A stretch of 64,000 nt of DNA, from contig JXTB01000029.1 in NCBI GenBank assembly GCA_002914805.1, positions 611,602 to 675,601 of the forward strand. Reading direction: 5' to 3'. The stretch is from Parasponia andersonii (Eukaryota; Streptophyta; Magnoliopsida; Rosales; Cannabaceae). The position numbers were made by a program, and so were the translations under genes. The notes under the pieces were generated by a model. It was not told where the DNA came from. It ran no database searches and saw only the letters and a program-made list of their open reading frames with translations. Position 1 is the stretch's first letter. Every line of letters starts with the position of its first letter. Positions 36,975-49,478 of the stretch are shown here, piece after piece.

Positions 36975-37461
36975 CTAGTTTATTATTGCTTTGTAACCCT
37001 TTTTTTTAGAATTGTCATTCATGTCATCATATCCTATGTATAGTTGCATAAGAAAGATCATATATAAGTAGCATGCATCGTAATAAATATGACATGCTTG
37101 ATTGGATCTATTTATATATTCTGCAACATGTTCTGCATGCTAAATAGAAGGAATTAAAAAGTGGATAGAAGGACAAAGAAATCCAAAAATTTAAATCACT
37201 AATACAAATAAAACAATACTATATTTTATTATATTATTAAATACACATCAAGAGTGGTCATAACACTCTTTGTACAAATAAGCTAAATAATAGGAATGAT
37301 AATATAACCAAATAGTTATGGGTATCTGTAACTATTCGATCTGAACGGATAAAGAAAAACCCGTTGAAGTGAGAAAAATGATTGGAGCAGTAGATAATTG
37401 CACTATTAATATGCGAGTATGGTTCAGAAATGATATTAGCATAATCTGTACCGTATTTGTC

Positions 37462-37495
<34 letters not shown>

Positions 37496-39843
37496 CATAG
37501 AAAAGTTGTTATACATATAAATATCTATTTAATTTTATATTATTTATATTTTTATATCTTTGATAAAATAATAAATTTAGAGAGTTATATGTATTTGTAT
37601 ATTTAAATTTTAAATTTTATAAATTATCAATATATTATTGTGTTTAATATTTTGTTGATTATAAAAAAAAATTTAATATTTTCATATTAATTTTTTATTT
37701 TATTATTATCAATGGATAATGTCCGTTATCTGTTTTTATAATGCAACACAATCCCTATATCCAAAAAAATTAATAATGAACAAATATGGTACTGTAACTA
37801 ACTTTCATAGATAAAAATAATAACTAAAATACTGCTCCTAATCCGTGTCTTTGTCAGTCCTACCTAACAACCTAAATGTGAAATCTAAGTCTATCACGTG
37901 AATTCACATGCAAGTTTCTCTCTTTGCAGGAGGAAAAAAAAAAAGCAAAAACTTTCCCTTTTGGTGGGCCCAAAATAATTTAGATTTAAAAGAAAATGTG
38001 GCTTTACATGGTGTGAATGCACGTGTACAACGAAATCCACACAAATTGGCTGAAGAGCGCCTTTTTTTTTTTTAGGCCAGCTGAAGAGCACTTCTCATCA
38101 CTAACATGATTAGTTGACTTTACAACGCTCATGTGGCTGCAAATAATACTAATGAAGAATTGAAGATACAGTATCTGATAATCATAAGATTAAAGATTTG
38201 GTTTTGCACCCAAAATGAGACATTAGCCCATTTGTAATTGAGGCTCCTATATTATAGGATTGAAGAATGGAATCGATCTAGAATGGCAAAGCTTTTCACA
38301 TTTATTGTTATTTAAGGCCTTAAGGGACTTGTCTGGAGCCAATTAGCCATAAAAAATAAAAAATAAAAAAATCGTTTAGAAGGAAAACTTTTCTTTTCTT
38401 GCAAAACGACAACATATAAGTACAACGTGTCCTATATAAACGACACTAAAAGGACGTGTAAGGATGGTAGTGTAGACAAACGACATGTGGTAAGTTGTCT
38501 GACACTGCTGCTAATAATCATGATAAGTGAGGTCACGAAAATCATATTTAAACCCAAAACTATATTTTTTATGATCCGACATGTCGTATAGACAGCCATG
38601 CCTTAGCAAACGACATCGACTCTACTCGAGTACACTTTTTTTCTTTTTTCTTTTTTCTTTCTTCCCCCCCGAGATCTACAAGACTACAAACTTTGAATAG
38701 ATATTTCAATTTAACTTACCCTTCTCAAAATCAAAACAGCACAACAGAGTTTAAAAAGTAAGCCTTCCATTACTAAAGACACAGACTATGGTTAATTGCA
38801 TAAATGTGTAAGTTTCATGTGATGTTAACATAGTGAGTAGTATGGCACTCTCCAAGAAACTAGGCATGCTTTTGAGTTTATTAGAAATATTTGAAGAAGA
38901 TATCATCATCTTTACCCGATAATATTTTATGTTACAAATTCTTATTGAGAGTTCTCTTGCACAGAAAGAGATTTGCCGGGTTTCATGTCAGAATCGCTTA
39001 GTCCATAGGAAGTCAACAAATTTGAGTATCCTTTTGGACTGTCCTAGTGCTAAATTTGTCAATGCATCCTACCTGAGTTATGAGTCTTTAGGCTCGTAAC
39101 ACGTTTATCAGAACAAGAAAGAACAAAGATTACTGAATCCCATAACTTTAGTTAAAGAGTTTTAAATAATCATCGGCTTATTGGCACATAGTTATGGAAA
39201 CTTACGTTGTAGTTGTATAGAATCACTATTGATATAGGCGTTTGGTACGTTCTCCTGTCCAAATCAATTTTTTCATCACTGTACAATGAAGCCAATGAGT
39301 GTTTTAATTCAATGCAGAATCCATATGTTTGACATTCTTAGTTCTTTATGCTAAAAACAGAACGTTTAGCTCTCTAAAAAGACTATATTAGTTCGAATGG
39401 ATGAAAAAGAATATCATTAGTTATAGCTAGTTTGCTTCTAGTAGAAATTTTTTGGACAGCCTAATACATACGACTCACTCGAACAACCTTCCCCTGAGTG
39501 AGTTCTAAGAAAATGATAATGCTATGGATGTAGCATAAGTACAGACTCCAACACCACAGTAATTTTCGATAATTACCCTGCCCTTTACTTATTTTTGCCG
39601 TTTGCTTTATGTCATTAGGACTCCAAAGAAATGCAATATATTTGTCTTGACATCTACCTAAATGGCAAATATTGAAGATTACACTTTGTCACAAGCTAAA
39701 GCAATTAAATGAAAACAAATGTCAGAGGATTAACAAGAATGTTTACATAATACTAATATAAACACAGAACTGATTATTTGATATAGAACCAGCACAACCG
39801 AACAGTAGAAGTGCTTTATTAATTATTGGTGTAATGGGCTATA
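36554..39843. other. Intergenic DNA between copies 4 and 5
   Basis: TATA-like block at 36626-36638; (TA)n tracts near 36943-36970 and 37465-37492; a third ACGACA motif cluster at 38400-38620 with GACATGTCGT near 38578; and, from about 38860 to 39600, a 3' flank homologous to 4400-5560. About 36650-36920 has an 'ACCGTTAGATCA ... TGATCTAACGGCT' inverted pair (36850-36893), which could be a small MITE end. No gene is seen. Confidence 0.45.
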
Positions 39844-41870
39844 TTAGATGTTAAAAAGACCCTTCTCCCTGAGGCTTTCAAAAGTGTCCCTCAGACTCAC
39901 TTCCAAGGGGATAAAGTTATTAATTCCCAAACTTTTTGCTTTCAAATCTGATAGTTCGAACTTTTGCATGAGAGGCCGGTCATCTACAGTTCTGCAAACA
40001 ATTGCAAAAAAAAAAAAAAGAAAAAGAAAAAGCATTTAACCTTAAAGAGTTCAATCATATATCAGTAAATTACATAGATTTTTCACTCTACAGCAATTAG
40101 ATTTAGTATAGTATTATAAGTTCTCTCTCTTCCCTGCTGCAAGAAAAAGTGATGCATTTTATACTTGTTGATTAGCTTATAATAAGAAACAAAGTCAAGG
40201 TTAGTTGGCTTAGCAATTTGACCAAATACCTTGGAAATGGTAACTTACCTTTCAGGAATGGTTAAAGCCGGGTAGAGCTGATATAAAATCTTCAAAGGCT
40301 CAGAAATGTGTGCAACATATCCAAGTAGACAATATCTTCCACTAGCTGAAGCAACTTCAAATGCTCGAATATGTGCCCTAGCAACATCTCTAACATCATG
40401 AAATGTATAAACTCTGTTGGGAAATGTTTGAGGTCCTGCATTCGAACAAAAGTAGAAAATTTAGCTTTTGCTTGCCATTGATAGCTTAATTCTAGCCCCC
40501 TTGTTATTTTCATGGAAACTTTTATTTAAAAAAAAATGAAACATGAAAAACAAAAAAAGGCCGAAAGAAATGATTTGTTAAAGTTGAAGAAACCCATGTG
40601 AATCTTGAACTAAGCAGAATTGTATTAAATTGTCCTATGACAAAGGAATCCTAATGTGTCCACATTGTGTGAGATTAGTGCGATAAGAAAGACTAAATAG
40701 TTTCTAAACCATACCATTTAATAAATCCATAATCATCTTGACGCTGTCATTCATAGTTGGCTGTAAGAGAGGACCAAGGGTAACTCCTGGGAGAATGGTG
40801 ATCAAATCAATTCCATTATCTTTTGCAAATTTCCAAGCAGCCTGCTCGGCTAGAGTTTTTGAAACAGCATACCAAATCTGCAAAATAAGCAATTGTAAGA
40901 CCACATAGCATAGGAGAGCCGATATATATTTTACTTTTGCAATCTATAAGAGAACAAAAACTTTGAACATAAAACATAGACAAGCTTATAGAAATAAAGA
41001 ATATTCCACACCTTCAAGTTCTCACAAATAACAGGATCAGAAAACCATGTCTCATCAACTACCACATTAGGGCTTAGAGATTTTCCATTGAGTAAAACCG
41101 CAGACATGGAAGATGTTAAAACCACTCTCTTCACAGAAGGAGCCTTTGCACATGACCTGAGAACACTAAGTGTTCCCTTCACTGCCGGCTCAATTATTTC
41201 GGCCTGAAATATTCCGAACTCAAGAATCATTACAGGTTTCCATATGAAACCACTGAACAATATTGATTTGGTATGTAAGGAGAATCTGAAACTGAATTTT
41301 TGGCCGAAAAGATAAGGAATGAGGTATCCATTTACCTGTGGATCAGTGGCCGATTGAAATACAGGAGATGCTGTGTGAAAAACACCATCACATCCATTGA
41401 TGGCAAAATCAAAAGCTCCTTCTTCCAGTAAATTTGCTTTGAATAAATGAAGTCTTTCTTTAGCTCCATCTAATGCAAGCAAGTGTTCTGTCTTCTTTGA
41501 ATCATCTATACACGAGTTCGAAGGATGAGAGATTGCTAAGGATGATGGATTGCTATTAAGTGTAGATGTATAATATGCTTGAATATAAGAATATAACATC
41601 AGTACATGTCTTAGATTTTGCTCATATTATAAAAGCAGTTGGGGTTTACGTCTTTCTTTTTGGTACCAAAAACAATCAATTACCCAGATTTAAAAGTGAT
41701 AAACTACTAAATATGTACAAAGTTAAAAAGGAAGAGATAAAAGAGAACTAACTTGGGTCACGAACAGATGCTTTGACAGTGTATCCTTGCTCTAGCAAGA
41801 GCTTGACAAGCCATGAAGCTATGTAACCTGAAGCTCCAGTTACACACACCACCTTTCCTATTCCACTCAT
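39844..41870 (-). CDS. Reductase copy 5, all six exons open (CCR-like/phenylacetaldehyde reductase family)
   Basis: Predicted soluble NADPH-dependent carbonyl reductase of 325 aa (978 nt). Exons: 41870-41753, 41505-41336, 41203-41012, 40877-40715, 40435-40249 and 39991-39844; all introns are GT-AG and short. Motifs: [13 protein letters not shown](x)5K as VRDPNDSKK, catalytic Ser in VLTSS, and Tyr163 and Lys167 in IWYAVSK. Exon 5 reads TFPNRVYTF then [12 protein letters not shown], a form shared with copy 6. Oddities: ITILPG has Leu where sister copies have VT-HPG, and exon 6 has one extra codon (GINNF). The compact structure and clean frames make this one of the best candidates for an expressed member. 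Confidence 0.92.
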
Positions 41871-43399
41871 TCTCTATTTTTGTTTCGCAAATTGTTCATG
41901 AAATGAGAAGGAAAATAAAAAGAAAAAGCTCCTCTATTATATGAGTTGTTTTTTTATTATTCTTTTGGGAGTCGCAAATTATGTGTTAGTTGAATGCTGA
42001 ATAAATGCGTACAAGAAATCAAGATTAGGTACTGATATAGCATATGATTCAATATATGTCTTGACTGTAAGTAAAAATTATGAACACGCGTCAGGCGGCA
42101 AAAAAAGAAAACTAGCCATTCTATAGGAATCTATGTAAATATGAACAGTTGAAAGGAAGAAAAAAAAAAAAGAAAAAGAAAAAAGAAACACTTGTGAGAT
42201 TGTTCTTCATTATAATGACTACTAAAATATTTCTCAATAGTGTAGAAGAATGTATCTTTATTAGTTCGCTAGATCACTATGGACTATAAGTCCATCATCG
42301 TGGACCTAACTACGAATAATTTGGGCAGAAATTATTTTTTTATGACTAGTTTTCAAATTGCTTTTTTTAGAAGTGTCACAGTAACAATAATCACTAAATT
42401 TTATAATGATAAATTTATGATATTTTTTAAGGCTAACATTAGTCATTAATATAAATAAAATGACGAGTAGTTATCAATATAGTTATTAATATTATGAAGT
42501 TCTAAATCATTCAACAAATCCCAGTCAAAAAAAAAATATATCATTCTACAAAATACTGCAGAGAAAGTCAATTCGGCTCCAAACACTACTAGTTCGGTCC
42601 ATATTCCTTGGCCGAAACAAAATACTCCAGAGAAACTCAATTTGGACCCAAACACTAGTTAGGTTCATTTCTCTTGGGCAAATTGCTCCGGACTAGGAAC
42701 CCATGTGAACTCTTCTAGCCCATGAGACCCCAAAGCCGTCAGAGCTTTTTTTTTAAAAAAAAAAAAGTGCCGTCAGAGTTTCTGTCATTGATGTTGACTA
42801 TTTCGGGGAAAAATAGTCATATTATTATGTCATAATTAAAATTACTATCAACGACCAAATTTAAATGATCACTCAAGGTCAATCGTCCTCAAAAATAGTT
42901 CTAAAAATTATCATTACCATTTACCACCCGGTCATAAAATAACTGATATATATAATTTGACGAAAAAAAAAAAAACTATCAAACTCAATCATCCTCCAAA
43001 ATACTTCTAAAAATTATCATTACCACCATCCACCCACGAGTCATAAAATAACAGCTATATATAGTTTGTCAAAAACAAAAATTTGGGCCAAATTACTCCC
43101 CCCCCCCCCCCCAAGTTCATTTTCCCTATACTTTAAATCAATTTAAAAAATTGCTCCACCTAATTTCTCTATATTAGTTTGACAAAAATAAAAATTTGGT
43201 CCAAATTACTCCTACCCAAGTCCATTTCTCCACACTGAATCTAAAGCCAATAATCAAATTTGCAAAAAAAAAAAAAAAAAAAAAAAAAACTTAGAATATG
43301 TAATTATGAGATCAACATGGGACTCAGTATTTTATTTTGTACTTATAAAGTGTCATTGATAACTGATATTTTGCCAAGGCGATCAATGGAGTCATCTTC
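41871..43399. other. Repeat-rich spacer right of copy 5
   Basis: The promoter block 'ATTCTTTTGGGAGTCGC ... TTAGTTGAATGCTGAAT' is at 41951-42004. A 69-bp tandem duplication (ACAAAATACT-CAGAGAAA) starts at 42548 and 42617. A duplication of about 100 bp lies near 42890-43075. 'TTTGG-CCAAATTACTCC' phrases repeat near 43082 and 43196. There is a C run (43099-43113) and a poly-A run (43264-43289). No gene is seen. Confidence 0.5.
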
Positions 43400-43438
43400 A
43401 TGGCCAAGAAGAGATTGGGAACTTGATTGGGGATTAAG
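43400..43438 (+). pseudogene. Fragment resembling the start of a phosphoglycerate kinase gene (first copy)
   Basis: Reads MAKKRLGT then a stop, aligned with the MA-KKSVGTLKEADLKGK type N-terminus of plant cytosolic phosphoglycerate kinase. It is preceded by GGAGTCATCTTCAT, the same leader found before the longer fragment at 44968. Too short to call alone; the pairing with the second fragment supports it. Confidence 0.4.
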
Positions 43439-43988
43439 GTGTTGAAATTAGTTCTTTAATTGACCCCATGATAGGGTTAAATCTATTTTTTATGATCATA
43501 ATATAAGTAGTTCTCAATGTGTTTAAAGTATGATCTACATCAATTATTTTATTTTCTACAGTGATTATCCAATTGCATATTATAGAGTAGAGTTCTGGTA
43601 ATCTTTTATATTTAAAGCTTTTGCTTTAAAGTAATAATGCATTTATCAACTACATTAATTTTCAAAGTCGATCAAAATGTGTGACTCCAAAATTCAACTT
43701 GGCCCTTCTTTTACCTCGTCTATTTGAACTATCGGGTAAATAAAGGGCAATATAAATATAATGATGGAAAACTGCTGAGACCATTACGGTGGATTTTACA
43801 CCTTATAGTGAATTTGGTGGGTTAAATTCCTGATGGTGCTCTTCTTCTTGGAAATGTGAGGTTCTTGTTACAAGGAGGAAGAGGAATGATCCCATGTAGT
43901 AAAGTGACCAAATTTTGGCCCTTTTTTACTTTCAATTTTTAAATATTATAACAAAATGACTAATATATCAGTATATATACCACGTGTA
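43439..43988. other. Spacer, nothing recognised
   Basis: AT-rich single-copy-looking DNA. It ends with a 'CAAATTTTGGCCC' phrase (about 43910) that recurs at 51560, showing the start of a dispersed repeat. Confidence 0.4.
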
Positions 43989-44632
43989 TATATTATATAT
44001 TCAGTATAAAAATTTATATACTTAGTAAACGAAGAGTAAAAATATATATACTTTTCATTTAGCTATAAAAAGAAAAATGAAAGTTTATTAAAACAAAATG
44101 TAAAAAGAGGACACCCACCATAAATTCAAAAGGGAAAAGGAAACAAACTATTAAAACAAGAAAGCAAGTCTAGATGAAATATAACACAAAAAAGTAGGTA
44201 CTAAGCCTAAATTTCACACAAAAAAACAAAATTGAGCCAAGCCAAGTTGGTATTTGTGAAATACATTTGTAAAAAAGTAGGTATTCTCTAAATTTCAAAA
44301 AAAAAAAGGAAATATTATATATCCAGTATAAAAATTCATATACTTAGTAAACGAAGTGTAAAAATATATTTACTTTTCATTTAGCTATAAAAAGAGAAAT
44401 GAAAGTTTATTAAAACAAAATGTAAAAAAGAGGACACCCACCATAAATTCAAAAGGGAAAAGGAAACAAACTATTAAAACAAGAAAGCAGGTCTAGATGA
44501 AATATAACACAAAAAAATAGGTACTAAACCTAAATTTTACACAAAAAAACAAAATTGAGCCAAGCCAAGTTGGTATTTGTGAAATACATTGGTAAAAAAG
44601 TAGGTATTCTCTAAATTTCAAAAAAAAAAAGG
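43989..44632. repeat. 322-bp tandem duplication of a dispersed repeat
   Basis: Two close copies, with landmark CTTAGTAAACGAAG at 44021 and 44343. Both contain GAGGACACCCACCATAAATT and the 'TTGAGCCAAGCCAAGTTGG' phrase. Diverged pieces recur at 48240-48600 and 51600-51740. The unit has no coding content. Confidence 0.9.
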
Positions 44633-44967
44633 AAAAAATGTTGAGCCTAGTGAATATGGGTGAAATAGAAGGCTTATGCCCAAATTTCACAAAAGTGCTG
44701 ATTGGGCCCAGGAGCCACCTGTCAAGGTGCTGGAGCAAGAGGAGTCAATTTGACCCAAGTTAGTCCTTCCCATGTCCATATCCCTAGATTGGCCCAATCA
44801 TTAAACCTCGTTAAGAGGCAAGTTCGATTTGACTCAAAATTTTATTTAAAAGCACAAATACTTGGTGTGCAACCGATGTGGGACTGAATGCCTTTTGCGC
44901 TTTTGAGCTGTCATTGCAAAACAGATGTTGCGCCGGTGGTTAGGGGTGGGTCAGGGGAGTCATCTCC
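44633..44967. other. Spacer with dispersed repeat
   Basis: 'GTCCATATCCCTAGATTGGCCCAATCATTAAACC' (in part) recurs at about 47988-48018. The remainder is unassigned. Confidence 0.4.
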
Positions 44968-45072
44968 ATCGCCAAGAAGACTTTGCTGACTTTGACTGGT
45001 AAGAAGGTTTGCGTGAGGGCTCACTTGAATCAGTTGAATGTGCCTTTAGATGGTACCAAGGTTCGTATTTGA
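44968..45072 (+). pseudogene. Fragment resembling the N-terminus of phosphoglycerate kinase
   Basis: The frame reads AKKTLLTLTGKKVCVRAHL then NQLNVPLDGTKVRI and a stop. This aligns with the plant PGK segment GK(K/R)VFVRVDLNVPLD, with a short internal duplication (LNQLN). The initiator position is ATC. It has no partner exons, so it is a captured or retroposed gene scrap. It shares its leader GGAGTCATCT with 43387-43400. PGK itself is a glycolytic/Calvin-cycle enzyme; this piece encodes nothing functional. Confidence 0.55.
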
Positions 45073-45258
45073 TCAACAATGGCGCTTAAGCCATTCTTTC
45101 CAGCTATTGAGTGGATGGCTTCTCTATTTTGAGTATGTGGTTGTGATTACTTTGTTGAATCTTTGTGAACTGTGTGTGTATTAAAGGTCATGGTTTAAGA
45201 ACAATCACAACGGTACAGTACAAAGGCTTTATTAAGTATAGTTTTCAACGGGCATATA
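45073..45258. other. 3' flank of copy 6
   Basis: Short spacer leading into the stop codon of copy 6. The AACCA-CAACGGTACAGT-type phrase near 45200 matches the 3' flanks of other copies. Nothing else is seen. Confidence 0.5.
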
Positions 45259-47710
45259 TTAGAAGTTAAAAAGACCCTTCTCCTTGAGGCTTTCAACAGT
45301 CTCCCTTAGACTCACTTCCAAGGGGATCAAGTTAATTCCCAAACTTTTTGCTTTCAATTCTGATACTTTGTATATTGGCTTGAGAGGTTTGTTATCTTCA
45401 CATCTGCAAAACAGTGCAAGAAACACACTTACTAGTAAAGAAATTTGCCATATGTTATATTAATGCATTTATGGTGATTAGCCTATAACAAGAAAAGAAT
45501 GAAGCTTAAACAAAAGGTTCTACAAGTCCTCCCTCACTCCCTTCTTGGTGTACAATAATAGAAAAAGGTAATCTCTCTATGAATTTATTAGTGGTGATTA
45601 GCTTATAATAAGAAGAAACAAAATTAAGCAGTTTTAACCAAATAGTGGCTCCCAATCCGAATTGTTAGAAAATGAAAACTTACTTCTCAGGAATGGTCAA
45701 AGCAGGGTAGAGCTGTTGTAAAATCTTTAAAGGCTCAGAAATGTGCGCAACATATCCAGGTAGACAATATCTTCCACTAGCTGAAGCAATTTCAAATGCT
45801 TGAACATGTGCACAAGCAACATCTCGAACATCAAGAAACGAATAAACTTTATTGGGAAAGTGTTGAGGTCCTGCATTCAAAGGAAGGATCGATAAAACTT
45901 AGCATCTTCTTGCCAGAGATTAGCTCAACTCTTAGTAGACAGTCACCTTGTTATTCACATGGTCACTTTATAACAGAATACGACAAAAATAAAGTAATAA
46001 ATAAAATTAGAGAAGTTGAGGAAAACCATGTGCATCTTGGACTTAGTATACAATTATTTTATGACAAAATAATCATAGTGTGTCCGCATTATGGGAGGCT
46101 ATGGTGATAAGAAAGATTAATTAGTTGCTAAACTATACCATTTATCAGATTCATAATCAGGCTGACACTGTCATTAATAGTTGGCTGTAAGAGAGGACCA
46201 ACTGTAACTCCTGGATGAATGGTGACTAATTCAATCCCATTCTCATTTGCAAATTTCCAAGCAGCCTGCTCAGCTAGAGTTTTTGAAACCGCATAAATAT
46301 GCTGCCAAAAAGTAAATATAAGACCACAGAATTTTCTACTCTTGCAACCTGAAAGAGAACAAACATTGAACCAAAAACATCTGCCAAAAAGCAAATATAA
46401 GACTACAGAATTTTCTACTCTTGCAACCTGAAAGAGAACAAACATTGAACCAAAAACATAGGCTAGCTTAATAGAATACAAATGCAACTTAAAATGATAT
46501 GTATGAGCAAAGCTAAAAAGTACATAATACTGGTATTTCTTCAATTGTACTCATTGACAAGACTAAAAAAAAGCCAGAATGTAAGTCATTTCACTGGTTC
46601 AATGAAATTATTTACACTGGACTAAGAAGCCTCTTGTATATAAATATATGACAAAAAAGAAGAGCTGCGAAAGAAGGAAAAAAAAGAAAGAAAAAGAAAG
46701 AGAGGAGCTAACAGAAGCTTAAAAAATACCACTCTTGAAAGACATGGCAACAACACAGACATCTTAAGCACTAGAAGATTATACTATTATAAATGTTAAG
46801 CGCGAGAACTTAAGAACGTTTCATACCTTCATATTCTCACAAACAATGGGATCAGAAAACCATGTCTCATCAACTACCACATCAGGGGTTAGATCTTTCC
46901 CACTGTATACAACTGAAGCCATGGAAGATGTTATAACCACTCTCTTTATGGATGGGGCTTTTGTACATGACCTCAGAACGTTAATGGTTCCCTTCACTGC
47001 CGGATCAATTATTTCTGCCTGAAATATTGTAAACTCAAGAATCATTGCAGGTTTCCATAGGATCACACAGAATGAACAATCAATTCATTATGTAAGCAAA
47101 ATGTAAAATTGAACCGTTCACCTTTAGGAAAACCTGTCAAGTACTTTTCTAATGTATTGAAACATGGGAGTATGTCTACCTGTGGGTCAATGGCCGAATG
47201 AATTACAGGAGATGCTGTGTGAAAAACACCATCGCATCCATTGATAGCATAATCAAAGGACCCTTCTTCCAATAAATTTGCTTTGAACAAATGAAGTCTT
47301 TCTTTAGCTCCATCTAGAGCAAGCAAGTGTTCTGTTTTCTTTGGATCCTCTATATATAAGAGTTCAAAGTATGAGAGATTGGGAATTAGATTCGGAATTA
47401 GTGTAGATATACAATGTGCTTGAATTTGGGAATAACAACAGTACATATCTGGGATTGCTTAATAAAATGAAAAATTATATGGTGATTACATCTTTCTTTT
47501 TCGTACCAAAACTTAAACAAATTCCCAGAATTCAAATGTGATCAAGTACTAATATAAACTAAGCATAAAATGAACAGATAAAGATAACTAACTTGGGTCA
47601 CGAACAGAGGCTTTTACAGTGTATCCACGTTGTAGTAAAAGCTTGACCAGCCATGAAGCTATGTAACCTGAAGCTCCAGTTACACATACCACCTTTCCTA
47701 CTCCACTCAT
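45259..47710 (-). CDS. Reductase copy 6, all six exons open (CCR-like/phenylacetaldehyde reductase family)
   Basis: Predicted soluble NADPH-dependent carbonyl reductase of 324 aa (975 nt). Exons: 47710-47593, 47349-47180, 47018-46827, 46301-46139, 45870-45684 and 45403-45259; all introns are GT-AG. Motifs: [13 protein letters not shown](x)5K as VRDPKDPKK, catalytic Ser in VITSS, and Tyr163 and Lys167 in HIYAVSK. The usual Trp before the catalytic Tyr is Ile. The exon-5 block [19 protein letters not shown] is close to copy 5, so 5 and 6 are a recent duplicate pair. Intron 3 holds a 79-bp tandem duplication that copies the splice acceptor. No lesion is seen, so it is likely functional. Confidence 0.92.
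46302..46459. repeat. 79-bp tandem duplication next to exon 4 of copy 6
   Basis: Units start at 46302 and 46381 and are nearly identical (CTGCCAAAAAG-AAATATAAGAC). On the minus strand each unit holds the TTTTTGGCAG acceptor, so a second potential acceptor lies 79 bp upstream of the one used for exon 4. Confidence 0.92.
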
Positions 47711-48605
47711 CCTCTCTATATTCACAGCCAATGAGTTTTATTTTTTCTGCCAAATTGTACTTCAAATGAGAACTATTAAAGGAGAGTGGTTTTTTTTTTT
47801 TTTTTTTGGAATTGCTGATAGGAAAATTTAGATATGTATTCAACATTCTAGAATTTCCATCACCGATTAGTGTTAAGTATTGAGCCCAATTCTCGGAAAA
47901 AATATTGATTGAGCTATAAAATCAACATGGCAAGCAGCTCTAGCAAGTAATAGAAAGTCATTTTGGTCCAAATTAGTCCTACCCTTGTCCATTTCCCTTA
48001 TTGGCCCAATCATTAAACCTTGTTGGGAGGCAATTTTGAAAGACTATTATAAAAGTATATTTCTCCATACTCGTTTTTGGAGAAATATATATCATATTAT
48101 GAAAAGTAAACCTAAAACCGGTGCAGATCTTATAATATACACCATTGATATATATATGTAAAATGTAAATATATATCATGTGTTTTACACATGAAGTGTG
48201 TATTTGAATGCGGAAATCAAACTATTGAAACCAAAAAGCTGGTCTTGATGAAATATAACACAAAAAGTAGGTAGTATGCCTAAATTTCACAAAAAAAAAA
48301 AAGAAGAAGAAATATCAAAAGTGAGTATTGGCAAAATATAAAGCAAAAAAGTATGTATTGAACCTAAATTTTCACCCAAAAAAAAAGAGAGAGAAGGAAA
48401 ATAACTATTTTTACTTTCAATTTTTAAATGTTATAGCGGTATATCATAATATATACCACGTGTAAGTATTATATATCTATTATCAAAATTCATATACTAG
48501 GTAAACGAAGCGTAAAAATATATATATATCTAGTCTTTTAGCTATAAAAAGAAAAAAATAGACGTTTATTAAAATAAAATGTAAAAAGAGGACAGCCACC
48601 CTAAC
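47711..48605. other. Upstream DNA of copy 6 and dispersed repeat
   Basis: CT-rich leader, a poly-T run (47790-47808), a 'TTGGCCCAATCATTAAACCTTG' piece (47992-48013) and a diverged copy of the 322-bp repeat (about 48240-48600). The repeat ends abruptly at the exon-1 relic's donor. No gene is seen. Confidence 0.5.
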
Positions 48606-48723
48606 TTGGATCACGAACAGAGGCTTTAACAGTATATCCACGTTGTAATAAGAGCTTCACCAGCCACGAAGCTATGTAATCTGATCCTCCTGTTACACAC
48701 ACCACCTTTCCTGCTTTGCTCGT
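48606..48723 (-). pseudogene. Orphan reductase exon 1, start codon lost
   Basis: Exactly 118 nt with the family donor (CCAA followed by GTTAG). It reads [19 protein letters not shown] and on to VRDPN, open throughout. ATG has become ACG (48723-48721) and the cofactor-loop Gly15 is Asp (GSDY). No exon 2 follows downstream on its strand; repeat DNA takes over at once. It retains the promoter-like DNA of the family to its right. Confidence 0.9.
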
Positions 48724-49478
48724 CCTCTCTATTATTCACAGCTTAGGACTTTCTTGTTACAGGTTTTACTTGCAGTGAGGACTAGTATTGGAGTTGTTGA
48801 CTAGGAAATACAGATATGAATTCATTTGACTAATTGTAGTTGATAAGGGCAGATTTTGACAAGCAACTTTAACCGAAAAAATAATAAATAAATAAATAAA
48901 ACATAAATTTATTTCTTTTGGCAATCATTAAATATGTGTTAGTTGAATGCTGAATAGATGCGTGCAAAGTAAGCGAGATTAATTAAGTGCTGGTCAGATA
49001 TAAAATGATACGTTTGTTAATATGTATATGTTTTGAACACATGTGTTCCTATGATTGGTTGGCTCGATTAAACTATCATCATGATCAGCACTTAATAATT
49101 TATGAGGGTGTTCTCTAAGTTCGTACAAAACAATACCAATAATACTAATTTGATCATCAGCTTATCTGTCCAAATTAGTTAGCGAAAATTCTACTGTGGA
49201 GGAGCACTATAAGATTGGCTTCTGGTATGTTGCTTAAACCACTTCGTTGGCATTTCCCAGTCAGCTTTATTTTTTTTCCTTTTTAAATCGAATGAGTGTT
49301 GGAATTCAATGCACATCATAATTTAAGTTGCAGATCAATATATTTTACATAGCCAACTAATGCTATAATGGGGTAAGAATGATAATGCTATATGTATATA
49401 TATGATAATAAGATTTTTGGCTTGCAGCTTTGAATTACATAAGGTTTAGAACCAGCAACAACTGTACAGTGGCTTACA
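48724..49478. other. Promoter of the orphan exon and 3' flank of copy 7
   Basis: 48730-48980 resembles the promoters of copy 1 and of the relics at 49.8 and 60.9 kb ('CAGTGAGGACTAGTATTGGAG' in part; 'TTAGTTGAATGCTGAATAG'). 49100-49470 resembles 61320-61660, a 3' flank. No gene is seen. Confidence 0.5.

Noticed and set aside
44968..45072. An independent small gene on the plus strand
   Set aside because: No start codon, 34 codons, resembles a known gene's N-terminus with an internal duplication; a gene scrap is more likely.
46128..46544. 138-codon frame on the minus strand read as a single exon
   Set aside because: Only the last 55 codons are exon 4 of copy 6; the rest is intron 3 including the 79-bp tandem duplication.
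20403..47710. Calling the intact copies bona fide cinnamoyl-CoA reductase or dihydroflavonol reductase
   Set aside because: The NWYCYGK signature of lignin CCR is absent (WYALSK or related instead) and DFR substrate-loop residues were not recognised, so only the broader CCR-like/phenylacetaldehyde-reductase-like label is supported.
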